Source of the DNA: an uncultured Bacteroidales bacterium
GTDB taxonomy: Bacteria > Bacteroidota > Bacteroidia > Bacteroidales > F082
Direction: 5' to 3'
Assembly (NCBI GenBank): GCA_905236635.1
Contig: CAJOCJ010000004.1
Location: 85,101 to 149,100, forward strand
DNA: 64,000 nt
Shown: positions 24,901-33,379 of the stretch, in pieces
Layout of the letters: every line of letters begins with the position of its first letter
How positions within the stretch are numbered: the first letter of the stretch is position 1
Notes under the pieces: generated by a model
Databases searched by the model: none
Seen by the model: only the letters and a program-made list of their open reading frames with translations
What the model was told of the DNA's origin: nothing
Position numbers and translations under genes: made by a program

Positions 24901-25041
24901 CACCATGATGGCGTTGGTTCCCATGTCAGGGAAGAGGTTGATCGACAGCTTCGTGAGCGCGAAGACACCCAGAATCGCTACCGTGATGAAGACCAGCGAT
25001 ACCGTTACCGGGTGGTTGACTGATGTTCTATATAAACTCAT
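21928..25041 (-). CDS. RND efflux pump inner-membrane permease (AcrB/MexB-like)
   Basis: A 1037-residue proton-driven trimeric transporter of the hydrophobe/amphiphile class. TM1 opens LYRTSVNHPVTVSLVFITV. The proton-relay Asp pair is in GMVVDDAIVVLEN (TM4). The second half repeats the fold with GVMILMGIVVKNGIVLIDY. The two large periplasmic loops show porter motifs such as VRVEKEFKSA and VRNRINGSVMTYF. It takes substrates from the periplasm or membrane and passes them to the TolC partner. The Arg/Lys-rich tail (SRRRRRQERKAARL) is cytoplasmic. Order of the operon: tolC, adaptor, permease, PG0541. Confidence 0.96.
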   Translation of the reverse strand: MSLYRTSVNHPVTVSLVFITVAILGVFALTKLSINLFPDMGTNAIMVMTSYSGASAEDIETNITKTLENTLNGVSDLKHLSSSSKENVCVITLQFEYGIDIEEATNNVRDKLDMVRQYLPDGAGNPTIFKFSMEDIPVMFLSVTAEESLSGLDKILDDKLTTPLARVAGVGTVSVAGAPKREIQVYVDPNKLEAYNLTVEQISQALAYENRNTPAGNIDIGSNTYAVRVEKEFKSAKEMLDVVVGTFQGTPIYLKDVARVNDGEQERLQKVFSNGIQGAMVTIQKQTDANSVKVCQGIHKELVKIKKTLPSDIQINLINDTSESIVNTIDSLKETIFITFMVVMLVVFIFLGRWRATIIIVLSIPISLVASVVYLFATGNTLNIISMSALTIAIGMVVDDAIVVLENITSHIDRGAKPKEAAVHATQEVSISVIASTLTMLAVFLPLTMVSGAVGVFFHQLGWIVSIIMIVSTSAALTLVPMMCSRMLKRNPRSHAWHKIVFTPINKGLDALSRGYGRLINWAVTHRALTLIIAVVIFVVTIVTTMPGMKTEYLPSMDQGRLTANIELPVGTQEDITGQLGAELAEKYMREIPEIKVMNYRYGVADEENAFASMQSNGTHILAMNFNLGSKETRNRSSQEIAEYIRKNLRENAVIKKYNVSEGMGMGSTASVKLEIYGYDFNVSDRIANDLAAELRDCPEISQVLISRDEYTPEMHVDFDREKLMLNGINITTASQYVRNRINGSVMTYFREDGDEYNIRVRYAPEFRTGVENIENIVLYGASGNAVRLSEVAKIVEGRTPPTIERKDRERIVTITGIVAKGYALSDGVAASERCIDKVEIPAEFMVKIAGDYEDQQDAFKDMFTLIILIVILVYVVMASQFESLLDPFVIMFSVPFAITGVLIGLRVNGMALGVMALIGVMILMGIVVKNGIVLIDYTRLCLERGMGVNESVVTASRQRLRPILMTTLTTVLGMVPMAIGTGEGAEMWNGLGVVVSWGLTFSTLITLVLIPTLYAIFISRRRRRQERKAARLAMAN

Positions 25042-25062
25042 GATACTCTTTGATTTACAACA

Positions 25063-26079
25063 TTATTTCACCACTTCGACTGCGATGCCGTTCTTCAACT
25101 TGGTCTGACCTGTCATGACGACTGTCGCGTTGTCGTCCAGTCCACTGATGACCTCGTATTTGTTGCCCATCCTGCGGCCTAGTTCAACGACGGTGTATGT
25201 CACGGTGCCGTCATCATTGAGGACGTAGACATACTGTTCGCCCGAGCCGACCTGCTTCAGCACTGCCCTGTCAGGGACGACAACGCGGAAGTTATCGCCG
25301 TAGTTGACAGTGACGCGTGCAAACATACCCGGACGAAGTGCCATGTCTTTGTTGGCATATTTCACCTCGACAGGGAAAGTATGCGTCATCGAGTTGATGG
25401 TAGGGTAGATGAGGTCCACAGTGCCTTTGAAAACCTGGTCCCCGTAGGCGTCGGTAGTGATATCGACCTCCATGCCTTTCTTTATCTGCGAATATTTGCT
25501 TTCCGAGATGTTGATGAGCATCTTTACCGGGTTGATCTTCTGGATCACGAACAACGGCTGTGCCATGGCGTACATATCGCCTTCGTCGTAGTTACGGGCT
25601 GTCACGATGCCGCTGATAGGGCTTTTCAACACTGTGTTTTCCAGAAGGTTTTTATAGGTCTTCTTTGAGACATCGTATTTCAATGTCATAGCCTCGTAAT
25701 CCGACTGTGACGTGGCTCCTATCTCATGAAGCTGTTTGATACGGCCGAACTCGATAGAGTCGTTGACGAGCTGGAGACGTGCCTTCTCGAGGTTCACGGC
25801 GTCCATCTTTGCGAGTGTCTGTCCTGCATTGACCTTGTCGCCAATCTCCACGTAAATCTTGCTGATACGTGCTGAAGCCTGTGGCGCGATGTTGTTCACG
25901 ATGTCGGCCTCGATGGTGGTGGGATATACCTGAAGCTGCGAGACGTTCTCGGCGTTGACAGTGGCAACGGTCACTTTCGGGTTCTCTGTCACGACCTGTT
26001 GCGTGTTCTGATTCTGCTCACCGCACGACATCATGAAGAGGGCGGCTGTAGCGATTAATAATGTGTTAAACCTTTTCAT
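25063..26079 (-). CDS. RND efflux periplasmic adaptor (membrane fusion) lipoprotein
   Basis: A 338-residue adaptor with lipobox LFMMSC (C19). The lipoyl/barrel-sandwich halves are seen as SARISKIYVEIGDKVNAGQTLAKMDA and KSPISGIVTARNYDEGDMYA, around a short alpha-hairpin (about residues 100-145). The beta-barrel (MEVDITTDAYGDQVFKGTV) and the membrane-proximal domain follow. It bridges the permease and the outer-membrane channel. The hairpin is shorter than in AcrA, common in Bacteroidetes pumps. Confidence 0.94.
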   Translation of the reverse strand: MKRFNTLLIATAALFMMSCGEQNQNTQQVVTENPKVTVATVNAENVSQLQVYPTTIEADIVNNIAPQASARISKIYVEIGDKVNAGQTLAKMDAVNLEKARLQLVNDSIEFGRIKQLHEIGATSQSDYEAMTLKYDVSKKTYKNLLENTVLKSPISGIVTARNYDEGDMYAMAQPLFVIQKINPVKMLINISESKYSQIKKGMEVDITTDAYGDQVFKGTVDLIYPTINSMTHTFPVEVKYANKDMALRPGMFARVTVNYGDNFRVVVPDRAVLKQVGSGEQYVYVLNDDGTVTYTVVELGRRMGNKYEVISGLDDNATVVMTGQTKLKNGIAVEVVK

Positions 26080-26090
26080 TGTATGTGTAT

Positions 26091-27422
26091 TTATTCTTCT
26101 TTTCCTGCTAATTCATCCATTGCGGCCTTCGTCACCATAAAATTGTAAACCGCTTGGCTCATAGTGAGCTGTGCCTGTACCAATGCCAGCTGGGCGTCGT
26201 TGAGCTCCAGGAGCGTGGCTTTACCTAACTGATACATCTTTTCGGCTATGTCGTAGCTTCTTTGAGCCATCTCGAGCGTAGACTCTGCCGCTGAATAGTT
26301 CTTCATGCACGTCGCAATCTGGTTTTCGTAGTTCTTAAAGGCAATCTGAAGATTACGCTCTGTGTCTTCAAGATTGAGCTCCATAATGTCTTGGGTGGCC
26401 TCGTACTGACGGATGCTGTTGTGTTTTGAGAATCCATTGAACAGCGGGATGTTAAGCGTCAGGCCTGCCACCGAATACGGATACCATTTGAAGTTGAAGT
26501 CGTCACCCATCGCCAGGTAATTATATGAGAATGAGGCTGATAGGGTAGGTATATACTGGTATTTCGTCATCTTGATGGTGCGCTCAATCTGTTGCTGTTG
26601 CAGCTTGAACTGTACGATGGAGCTGTTGTTTTCGAGGTCTGTGTCCTCGGCCATCAGGTTATATGCCAGCAAATCGTCTTTGTATTGGTCTATCTCGCCT
26701 TGCACGCCTATTTTCTCGTTAAGGTCAACACCCATCACGGCTTTGAGCTGCCAGATGGCGAGGTCTATTGCCAGCAGCGAGCTGTACACGTTGGGTTCGG
26801 TGTTTTTCACGTTGACTTGAGCCCTGAGATACTCATATTCAGAGGTCTTGCCTGCGTTGTAGTTCTGCTCGGTGCGTTCGAGGTTGCTGGCGGCGTTCTC
26901 GTAAACGTCTTTATAAACCTCATACACCTGCTGAGCTAGCAACACCGCATAGAAACTCTGTTTTACCTTCGAAACCATCGCTATCTTCGACGAGCGTGCC
27001 TGTTCCACGGCGAGTTCCACGTCAAGGGCCGACAGCTTCAGCGACTGCCACAGTTGTGCGTTGATGAGTGGCATGGATGCACTGATGCCGGCATTTACGT
27101 TGTTCCATTTACCAACCTCGATCTCCATTGCCTGGCCACCGAAATCCATAGCCATGATCTGCTTTTTGATGGTGCGCTGGTAGCTTCCCGATGCGGCGAT
27201 GTTAGGATATAAAGCGGCGTAGCTGCCTTTTTTAGCATACCCCGACTTCTTGATGGTGAGGTCGGCGATTTTTATGCTGTTGCTCTCCTCCAAGGCTATC
27301 TCGATGGCCTGGTCAAGGGTGATGATGAGCGAATCCTGAACTTGCTGCGCATTCAAGATGCTGCCCGACATCATCAGAAAGAGGCTTAAAATCAATAAAA
27401 ATAAACGTTTTTGCCTATACAT
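26091..27422 (-). CDS. TolC family outer-membrane efflux protein
   Basis: A 443-residue protein with signal peptide MYRQKRLFLLILSLFLMMSGSILNA, then two OEP repeats (about 30-220 and 235-435), each starting with an ITLDQAIEIALEES-type helix. The C-terminal repeat has MELNLEDTERNLQIAF and QLGKATLLELNDAQLALVQAQ, the classic TolC signature. It forms the outer-membrane and periplasmic tunnel of the pump. First gene of the operon, with its own -7 box at 27474-27467. Confidence 0.93.
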   Translation of the reverse strand: MYRQKRLFLLILSLFLMMSGSILNAQQVQDSLIITLDQAIEIALEESNSIKIADLTIKKSGYAKKGSYAALYPNIAASGSYQRTIKKQIMAMDFGGQAMEIEVGKWNNVNAGISASMPLINAQLWQSLKLSALDVELAVEQARSSKIAMVSKVKQSFYAVLLAQQVYEVYKDVYENAASNLERTEQNYNAGKTSEYEYLRAQVNVKNTEPNVYSSLLAIDLAIWQLKAVMGVDLNEKIGVQGEIDQYKDDLLAYNLMAEDTDLENNSSIVQFKLQQQQIERTIKMTKYQYIPTLSASFSYNYLAMGDDFNFKWYPYSVAGLTLNIPLFNGFSKHNSIRQYEATQDIMELNLEDTERNLQIAFKNYENQIATCMKNYSAAESTLEMAQRSYDIAEKMYQLGKATLLELNDAQLALVQAQLTMSQAVYNFMVTKAAMDELAGKEE

Positions 27423-27466
27423 TTTATCTTAATTTTTTTCTTTTTTACCTATTTAATATAAACTTG

Positions 27467-27474
27467 CAAAAATA
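27467..27474 (-). promoter_or_regulatory. -7 box of the RND efflux operon
   Basis: TATTTTTG on the minus strand, about 45 nt before the tolC-like ATG at 27422. No regulator gene or clear operator palindrome lies between it and trkH. Confidence 0.55.
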
Positions 27475-27535
27475 CTAATTTTATCGAAACGTGACTTAGA
27501 AAATTTCAGATTTTGACGATGATTTTAAAAAAAGA

Positions 27536-27565
27536 TTTGTTTGTATTTAAAAAATATATATTTTT
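27536..27565 (+). promoter_or_regulatory. Promoter of trkH
   Basis: TTTG (27536-27539), 18-nt spacer, TATTTTTG (27558-27565), then 25 nt to ATG 27591. Confidence 0.6.
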
Positions 27566-27590
27566 GCGAGCAAGAGATTTGTAAAAATAG

Positions 27591-29120
27591 ATGAAAGCGA
27601 AGATCTACGGTGTCTTTATTCTTGTCGAGGCGTTCTTTATGTTGGTAGCTTCGATGGTGGCGTTGCATTATAATATGGTATGTGGCGAGAAAGACGTGGT
27701 GTCGCTGCTTGCCTCCACGATGATTACTGGAATCTTCGGATTCATCCTGCTCTCCGCAGGCCGCGAAAGGGCGAGGAAAGGAGGCGGTCGTGTGCAGAAG
27801 TTCGAAAGCCTCACAATGAAAGACTCTTTCGTGCTCGTCACGGTGGCATGGGTGCTCTTTGCAGTGTTCGGCATGCTACCGTTCATCTTCACAGGCGCCA
27901 TCGACAATGTCACCGATGCCTTCTTTGAGTCGATGTCAGGATTCACCACCACTGGCGCGACAATCATGAATAACATTGATTCTCAACCACATGGAATACT
28001 GTTCTGGCGTAGCATGACGCAGTGGCTCGGCGGCTTGGGTATCATCGTGTTGTTCCTTGCCATCATCCCTGCGTTGAATAAAAACTCTAACAAAACGACA
28101 CTGTATGCGGCGGAGATGTCTGGCTTGAGCGTCAAGAAGTTACACCCGAAGATGGCTGTCACGGCACGTCATCTCTACATAATCTACATGTTTCTGACCG
28201 TGGTTTGCGCTTTGGTTTATTGGGCTGGTCCGATGAACCTATACGACGCTGTGTGTCATGCACTTACGACAATGTCGAGCGGCGGATTCAGCACACATCA
28301 GGCAAGCATAGGATACTTCAACTCGAGCTATGTCGAGTATTTCTGCTCCTTGTTTATGATAATGTCGGGTATCAACTTTTCCCTTTATTATTTCCTTTCG
28401 AGAGGCGATGTGAAGTATTTCTTGAAAAACGAGGAATTACGCTGGTTCTTCGGTGTCATCGTGATAATGGTGGCCGTTATGACGGCCTTGTTCTACTATG
28501 CTCCGACGGTTGAGACTATCACCACCGACACCTCGGCATATCCTGAACCTACGTTTGAGTCGAGGTTCCGCGCCGCCTTATTCCACGTGGTGACAATTGT
28601 ATCATCGACAGGATACCAGGGCTCGTATTACGATTACACGCTTTGGGGTGGAATGTTCCTCTTCCCGACACTGCTGCTGATGCTCAGCGGTTCTTGCGCT
28701 GGATCAACATCGGGAGGTATCAAAATCATCCGCTGGATGGTGTGCCTCAAGTCTATCCGCATAACTATCAAGCAGTTCCTGCATCCAAGCGCAGTTTTCT
28801 CGGTAAAAGTGTCGAAAGAGGTGGTGTCTAACGAAATTCTTCTTAGAACCTTGAATTTCCTGTTCTTCTACGTCATAATATGCATCGTCAGCGTCATCGT
28901 GCTGTCAATCAGCGGGTGCGAGTTCGAAGAGAGCGTGTTTAATGTCGTTACAGCCCTAAGTAACATGGGACCTGGCTACAAGTCGACAGGCCCGGCCACG
29001 ACATTCTCCGATCTCACCGTCACAGCGAAATGGGTGATGTCGTTCTTGATGCTCATCGGTCGTCTGGAAATCTACACAGTGCTGCTGATTTTCACCCCGA
29101 CGTTCTGGAACAAAAAATAA
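27591..29120 (+). CDS. trkH: TrkH-family potassium uptake protein
   Basis: A 509-residue K+ translocating subunit of the Trk/Ktr superfamily, with four M1-P-M2 repeats. Selectivity-loop signatures are SMSGFTTTGATIM (repeat 1), LTTMSSGGFSTHQASIG (repeat 2), VSSTGYQGSYY (repeat 3) and ALSNMGPGYKSTG (repeat 4), each with the central Gly. It needs the cytoplasmic NAD-binding TrkA ring for regulation; no trkA gene is in the window. It is convergent with the MscS channel (5-nt gap), which suggests loosely grouped osmotic functions. Confidence 0.95.
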   Translation: MKAKIYGVFILVEAFFMLVASMVALHYNMVCGEKDVVSLLASTMITGIFGFILLSAGRERARKGGGRVQKFESLTMKDSFVLVTVAWVLFAVFGMLPFIFTGAIDNVTDAFFESMSGFTTTGATIMNNIDSQPHGILFWRSMTQWLGGLGIIVLFLAIIPALNKNSNKTTLYAAEMSGLSVKKLHPKMAVTARHLYIIYMFLTVVCALVYWAGPMNLYDAVCHALTTMSSGGFSTHQASIGYFNSSYVEYFCSLFMIMSGINFSLYYFLSRGDVKYFLKNEELRWFFGVIVIMVAVMTALFYYAPTVETITTDTSAYPEPTFESRFRAALFHVVTIVSSTGYQGSYYDYTLWGGMFLFPTLLLMLSGSCAGSTSGGIKIIRWMVCLKSIRITIKQFLHPSAVFSVKVSKEVVSNEILLRTLNFLFFYVIICIVSVIVLSISGCEFEESVFNVVTALSNMGPGYKSTGPATTFSDLTVTAKWVMSFLMLIGRLEIYTVLLIFTPTFWNKK

Positions 29121-29125
29121 TCTAA

Positions 29126-30379
29126 CTATTTGTCACTCATCATGTTAATCGAGTACGACGAAGGTCTCTGATAGACTTTCAGGTCGAACTGGTTCACCAC
29201 TGCATATACGTGGTCGAAGATGTCGTTCTGTATTGCCTCATACGACAGCCAGTCGGTCTTTGCGCTGAAGCAGTAGATCTGCATCGGGACACCGAATTCT
29301 GTCGGGTCTTTCTGGCGAACCAGCATCGTCAGATTGTGGTTCAGGTTAGGATTTTGCTTGATATAAGCAGTCAGATAAGCCCTGAAGATACCGAGGTTGG
29401 TCTGACGGCGTCCGTTGACGAGGTTGCTGGTATCTATATTGTTTTGCTTGTTGAATTTCTCTATTTCCTTTTCTTTAGTGTCGATATAATCCTTGACAAG
29501 TTGGAATTTCCTATATTTCTCTAACATTTCCGGGGTGCAGAACTTCACCGTGTCTAGGTCGATGATGATAGAACGTGAGATACGACGGCCTCCAGCCTCG
29601 CTCATGCCACGCCAGTTGATGAACGGATCGGTGATCATCGAATATGTCGGGATGGTGGAGATGGTGTTGTCCCAGTTCTGTACCTTAACGGTGGTAAGAC
29701 CTATGTCTATGACGTTACCGTCGGCGTCGCCTTTCACAATCCAGTCGCCGATACGCACCATGTCGTTGGAAGTCAATTGGATACCTCCCACAAAGCCGAG
29801 GATAGGGTCTTTGAAAACAAGCATCAGCACCGCGGAGAGAGTACCTAGTCCGATGAAGATGTCGCTCATGTCTTTGTGTATCAGGACTCCAATGACTAAC
29901 AGGATGCAAATCATTATTGAGATGATCTTCGCGACCTGCATGAAGCCTTTCATTGGCTTGTTCTTTGAGACGTCAAACGAGTTGTAAACGTCTGATATTG
30001 AGTCGGTTATGGAAATGATAATGCCAGTGTATGTCGTTATTTCGCATATTCTGGTTACCACCATGATGAAGGAGTTGAGAGAATCCAGATCAGGGGCGAC
30101 AGTGTATAGTAAATACTTTATCATGTAAACCGGCACAAGGAATGCCAGTCGTCTCTCAAGCTTGCGGCCGAGGAAGAAGTCGTCGTATTTGAATGAGGTC
30201 TTTCTGATGAGCCCGCCGACGTATTTCTTCAAGATCCATTTCACTAGGAAAAACAGGCCGAAAGATACCACCAATAACGAGATAATCCCGATTCCTTGTG
30301 CAAAGTCTTTCGCTAATTCTTCGCTGAGATGCATGCTGAGGAATAGTCTCTCTAAAATATCTAAATACTTGGTAATCAT
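29126..30379 (-). CDS. MscS-family mechanosensitive ion channel
   Basis: A 417-residue channel resembling the YbdG branch. Four to five TM helices occupy residues 20-195. The pore-lining helix and beta domain are around IFIGLGTLSAVLMLVFKDPILGFVGGIQL, then VRIGDWIVKGDADGNVIDIGLTTVKVQNWDN (beta domain) and the YbdG-type C-terminal extension with RAYLTAYIKQNPNLN. It opens on hypo-osmotic shock. It faces trkH tail to tail. A REP-like repeat lies in the 92 nt upstream. Confidence 0.92.
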   Translation of the reverse strand: MITKYLDILERLFLSMHLSEELAKDFAQGIGIISLLVVSFGLFFLVKWILKKYVGGLIRKTSFKYDDFFLGRKLERRLAFLVPVYMIKYLLYTVAPDLDSLNSFIMVVTRICEITTYTGIIISITDSISDVYNSFDVSKNKPMKGFMQVAKIISIMICILLVIGVLIHKDMSDIFIGLGTLSAVLMLVFKDPILGFVGGIQLTSNDMVRIGDWIVKGDADGNVIDIGLTTVKVQNWDNTISTIPTYSMITDPFINWRGMSEAGGRRISRSIIIDLDTVKFCTPEMLEKYRKFQLVKDYIDTKEKEIEKFNKQNNIDTSNLVNGRRQTNLGIFRAYLTAYIKQNPNLNHNLTMLVRQKDPTEFGVPMQIYCFSAKTDWLSYEAIQNDIFDHVYAVVNQFDLKVYQRPSSYSINMMSDK

Positions 30380-30412
30380 ATTATTATAAATTGTATTATT
30401 TGTTTTTATTAT

Positions 30413-30452
30413 GAGATTTCTCCACTACACTTCGTTTCGGTCGAAATGACGA
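30413..30452. repeat. REP-like intergenic repeat, copy 1
   Basis: A 40-bp sequence running from AGATTTCTCCAC to GGTCGAAATGACGA. It shares both ends with the larger copy at 37141-37189. It sits between the MscS and DagK genes. Confidence 0.75.
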
Positions 30453-30471
30453 AGAAACATTGATAATCATT

Positions 30472-31359
30472 TTAAGGTGTTGGTAATAATATATTTAATG
30501 ACAAAGGATTGATTTGCACTTCGATGTCCTTGGTCATCATAATAGGTTCTCCGTCGATATTTGCGTAGTCTTCTTTATTGCGTATCACCTTGATATTCTG
30601 TGCTTTATGAATGTCAACAAAACGTGTTTTGTCGATACGCTTGGTCATCAGTCGTTCGGCGACAAACGGCATAACCAAGAGATTGGGCTTCTTGAAGATG
30701 CATACGTCGAGCAGACCGTCGTTGAGCGAGGCGTGAGGGGAGACGGCAGCGTTGAAGCCAAACTGGTTGCTGTTAGCAAAGGAGATGAACAGAGGCTCAC
30801 AGTCGAGTTCCTCTTTGTCGTCAAGAATCAGGTGATATTTCTCTGGTTTGAACTTGAAATACTTTTCTGTGACGAGTTTTACGTATGTTTTGAACCCGCG
30901 ATTCGGGTCTCTGGCAAAATAATCTGCTATGATGGCGTCGAAGCCCACACCAGCAATGCTTACATAAGGCACTCCGTTCACTGTGGCGGTGTCGATCTTT
31001 GACTTCACGCCTTTGTTTATCACCTCGGTTATGACTTTCTTAGGTTTTAAAGGCAGATGCAGATGGCGCGCGAGTCCGTTGCCGGAACCGTAAGGCACGA
31101 TGGCGAAGGTCTGTGACGCTCCAATCATGTTGGTGGCCACCTCGTTTATGGTGCCGTCGCCACCGACAGCCACGATGATATCATATTGATCCTCAATGGC
31201 TTGCTTGGTCAACTCAGCAGCATGCCCGCCATATTCTGTCAGCGTGATGGTGTAGTCGTATTTGTCCTTGTCAATAAGCTTCTCGACAATCGATGGGAAT
31301 TTCGACTTGTCGTGATGGCCCGAGATGGGGTTGACAATAAACAATATCTTCTCTTTCAT
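30472..31359 (-). CDS. Diacylglycerol/lipid kinase, DagK/YegS family
   Basis: A 295-residue lipid kinase of the DAGK catalytic family. The nucleotide-binding motif is VAVGGDGTINEVATNM, the N-terminal motif IVNPISGHHDK, and the second conserved block YGSGNGLARHLHLP. The C-terminal domain has DGLLDVCIFKKPN and ANIDGEPI. It phosphorylates diacylglycerol or a similar lipid to the phosphatidate form. Its ATG overlaps the stop of the LTA-synthase-like gene (ATGA), so the two are translationally coupled. The pair suggests recycling of diacylglycerol released by the upstream enzyme. Confidence 0.9.
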   Translation of the reverse strand: MKEKILFIVNPISGHHDKSKFPSIVEKLIDKDKYDYTITLTEYGGHAAELTKQAIEDQYDIIVAVGGDGTINEVATNMIGASQTFAIVPYGSGNGLARHLHLPLKPKKVITEVINKGVKSKIDTATVNGVPYVSIAGVGFDAIIADYFARDPNRGFKTYVKLVTEKYFKFKPEKYHLILDDKEELDCEPLFISFANSNQFGFNAAVSPHASLNDGLLDVCIFKKPNLLVMPFVAERLMTKRIDKTRFVDIHKAQNIKVIRNKEDYANIDGEPIMMTKDIEVQINPLSLNILLPTP

Positions 31360-33284
31360 TGTATGTATAACTTATTGTTAATCATTCTGTTGTTGTATTG
31401 CTGCAGGCGCATCTTAAACTTGCCGTCAAGCTCTGTCCAAGGTTCGACGTCGCCTTCATTGTAGAGATTGTGCTCTAACGTCGGGTCGTTTTCTATGTCG
31501 AAGACGGAGGTGATGTTTTGACCATCTGACTGCAGCATATATCTGCCATCGGAATACTCGTAAATGTTGTTGAGATAGCTAGCAAAACAAGGCTCTTGCA
31601 GGCTGTCGAACACGTTACGTCCGAAGGTGAAGACGGTGTCGTTGTATCCCAATGCCGCCAGCAAGCTGATGCCGAGGTCGGTCTGCTGTGCTAAGATATT
31701 GGTTTTCAAAGGTTTGATGACGCTCGGGGCATAGAAAGCAGTCACTATCTGATACTGTCCGTAGCCGTTGAGGTAGTTGTCGAAGCAATGTTCGGGGTTC
31801 ACGTGGTCGCCCACCAGGACGAAGATGGTGCTGTCGAACCAGCTGTAGCTGCTCATGGTTTCGAAGAAATGGCGCATGGCGTCATCGGTGTAACGCATGC
31901 TGCGTTCGAAGTCGGTTTTATAGTCGCCTTCGGGCAGCTCGTAGCCCTTAGGGAGCTTGAACGGGTGGTGCGACGAGAGCGTGAAGACACCAGCAGCGAA
32001 AGGCTTTTTCATGGCATCAAGCTTGCTGGCGGTGTATTGCAGGAACGGCATGTCGGAGATGCCCCAGGTGCCGTCGTAATCGTCATCGTTGCCGTATTCA
32101 TTGCGTCCATAATAGCTGTCGAACCCGGCGGCAATAGAGGAAGCGTCGAAGTTCATGGTGCCGTTGTTGCCGCCGTGGAAGAACGCGGTAGAATAGCCGT
32201 GTTTCTTTAAAATACTGCCGATTCCGTCGAGTCTGTTGACCGCATAGCGTGACTCGACATAGTCTTTCGACATCAGCGATGGCAGGCCAGAGAGGATGGA
32301 AGTGAGCGCCTCTATCGACTGTCTGCCGTTGGCCATCCCATTGAAACTCAAGCTGTTGGCTAGTAATGAGTCGAGGAACGGGGTGATGGTCGTCTCACGT
32401 TGCTCATTATAAAACCTCACCATTTCCTGGCCGTGGCTCTCCAAGATGATGATCAAGACATTGTAGCCTTGGGCGTTGCCATCGAGGAAACGGTTGACTG
32501 TCAAGTCGTTACGGATAGGAGAGTAGAGGCTTTCGAGTTCGTCGTCGTCGTAGAAGTCGAGTCTTTTCAGCACGTCGCCAGAAGAGCCACGGCCGATTGT
32601 AAACGGCGTGTTCAGTACCAGCGGAATGTTCTGTGTTTTCGTATAGTTTGCGGCCGTTATGATGCTTATCGGCTTGTTTTGCAGTCCGCCCCTGAGTCCT
32701 ATTATCGAGGCAGCCACCAGACCTAAGAATATCAGCGAACGCGTGAAATACCAATACTTTCGGTTTGTTATGACGGCCGGCTTAACTCTCGTCTTCCTTG
32801 TTAAGATGATTATCGCGAGTAGAAACACAGCAAATATCACCACCATAAACCAGAAATCAACAAGGAATTGGAGCATCAGACCGCCTTGGTTGTCGTCGGT
32901 ATGTTGGGCGAAACCGAGCAGCTCGGAGGTCATTCTCTTGTCGATATAGCGGTAATAAATGACGTCAATAAGATTTAAAGTAATACTTGAAATATTCGTT
33001 ATAACAAAAAGAATATCAACGACTTTGCAATAGTATTTGTTGTATTTGAATTCTAACGGGATGCCGTAAAAAATGAGGAATGGCAGGTTGGCTATGATGA
33101 GTGTCCAGATGTCGAACCTCATGCCTATGAAGAAGAGTCGGAGCTGCCCGCCTCGGCCAAGGCCGGGGAAGTTGCCGACATTGAAAAGGAACAGCAGCCA
33201 ACGGCTTAATGCAAGCAACAAAAGCATCACGCCGAGGCGGGCAATGAACACTTTCCAGAGCGGCAATTCCTTGTTTTTGAACAT
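31356..33284 (-). CDS. LTA-synthase-like membrane sulfatase (phosphoglycerol transferase)
   Basis: A 642-residue protein with five N-terminal TM helices (residues 1-215) and an extracytoplasmic sulfatase-fold domain (about 260-600). Landmarks are VLIIILESHGQEMV (metal-site Glu), MANGRQSIEALTSILSG (nucleophile region, Ser/Thr), HGGNNGTMNFD and VGDHVNPEH. Such enzymes move phosphoglycerol or phosphoethanolamine from a phospholipid onto a glycan or lipid, releasing diacylglycerol. The acceptor in this Gram-negative host is unknown. It is coupled to DagK. Confidence 0.88.
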   Translation of the reverse strand: MFKNKELPLWKVFIARLGVMLLLLALSRWLLFLFNVGNFPGLGRGGQLRLFFIGMRFDIWTLIIANLPFLIFYGIPLEFKYNKYYCKVVDILFVITNISSITLNLIDVIYYRYIDKRMTSELLGFAQHTDDNQGGLMLQFLVDFWFMVVIFAVFLLAIIILTRKTRVKPAVITNRKYWYFTRSLIFLGLVAASIIGLRGGLQNKPISIITAANYTKTQNIPLVLNTPFTIGRGSSGDVLKRLDFYDDDELESLYSPIRNDLTVNRFLDGNAQGYNVLIIILESHGQEMVRFYNEQRETTITPFLDSLLANSLSFNGMANGRQSIEALTSILSGLPSLMSKDYVESRYAVNRLDGIGSILKKHGYSTAFFHGGNNGTMNFDASSIAAGFDSYYGRNEYGNDDDYDGTWGISDMPFLQYTASKLDAMKKPFAAGVFTLSSHHPFKLPKGYELPEGDYKTDFERSMRYTDDAMRHFFETMSSYSWFDSTIFVLVGDHVNPEHCFDNYLNGYGQYQIVTAFYAPSVIKPLKTNILAQQTDLGISLLAALGYNDTVFTFGRNVFDSLQEPCFASYLNNIYEYSDGRYMLQSDGQNITSVFDIENDPTLEHNLYNEGDVEPWTELDGKFKMRLQQYNNRMINNKLYIQ

Positions 33285-33298
33285 ATTTTTATTTTTCG

Positions 33299-33306
33299 CA
33301 AAAATA
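33299..33306 (-). promoter_or_regulatory. -7 box of the LTA-synthase-like/DagK operon
   Basis: TATTTTTG on the minus strand, 14 nt before ATG 33284. Confidence 0.55.
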
Positions 33307-33352
33307 ATAAAAATCTTTTAACTTTTAACCTTTATCTTTTAACAAAAATTAT

Positions 33353-33360
33353 TATCTTTG
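33353..33360 (+). promoter_or_regulatory. -7 box of the M23 peptidase gene
   Basis: TATCTTTG, 19 nt before ATG 33380, preceded by AT-rich TTTTAAC/TTTATC repeats (33317-33345). Confidence 0.55.
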
Positions 33361-33379
33361 TACATCAAATTTATTGAAG

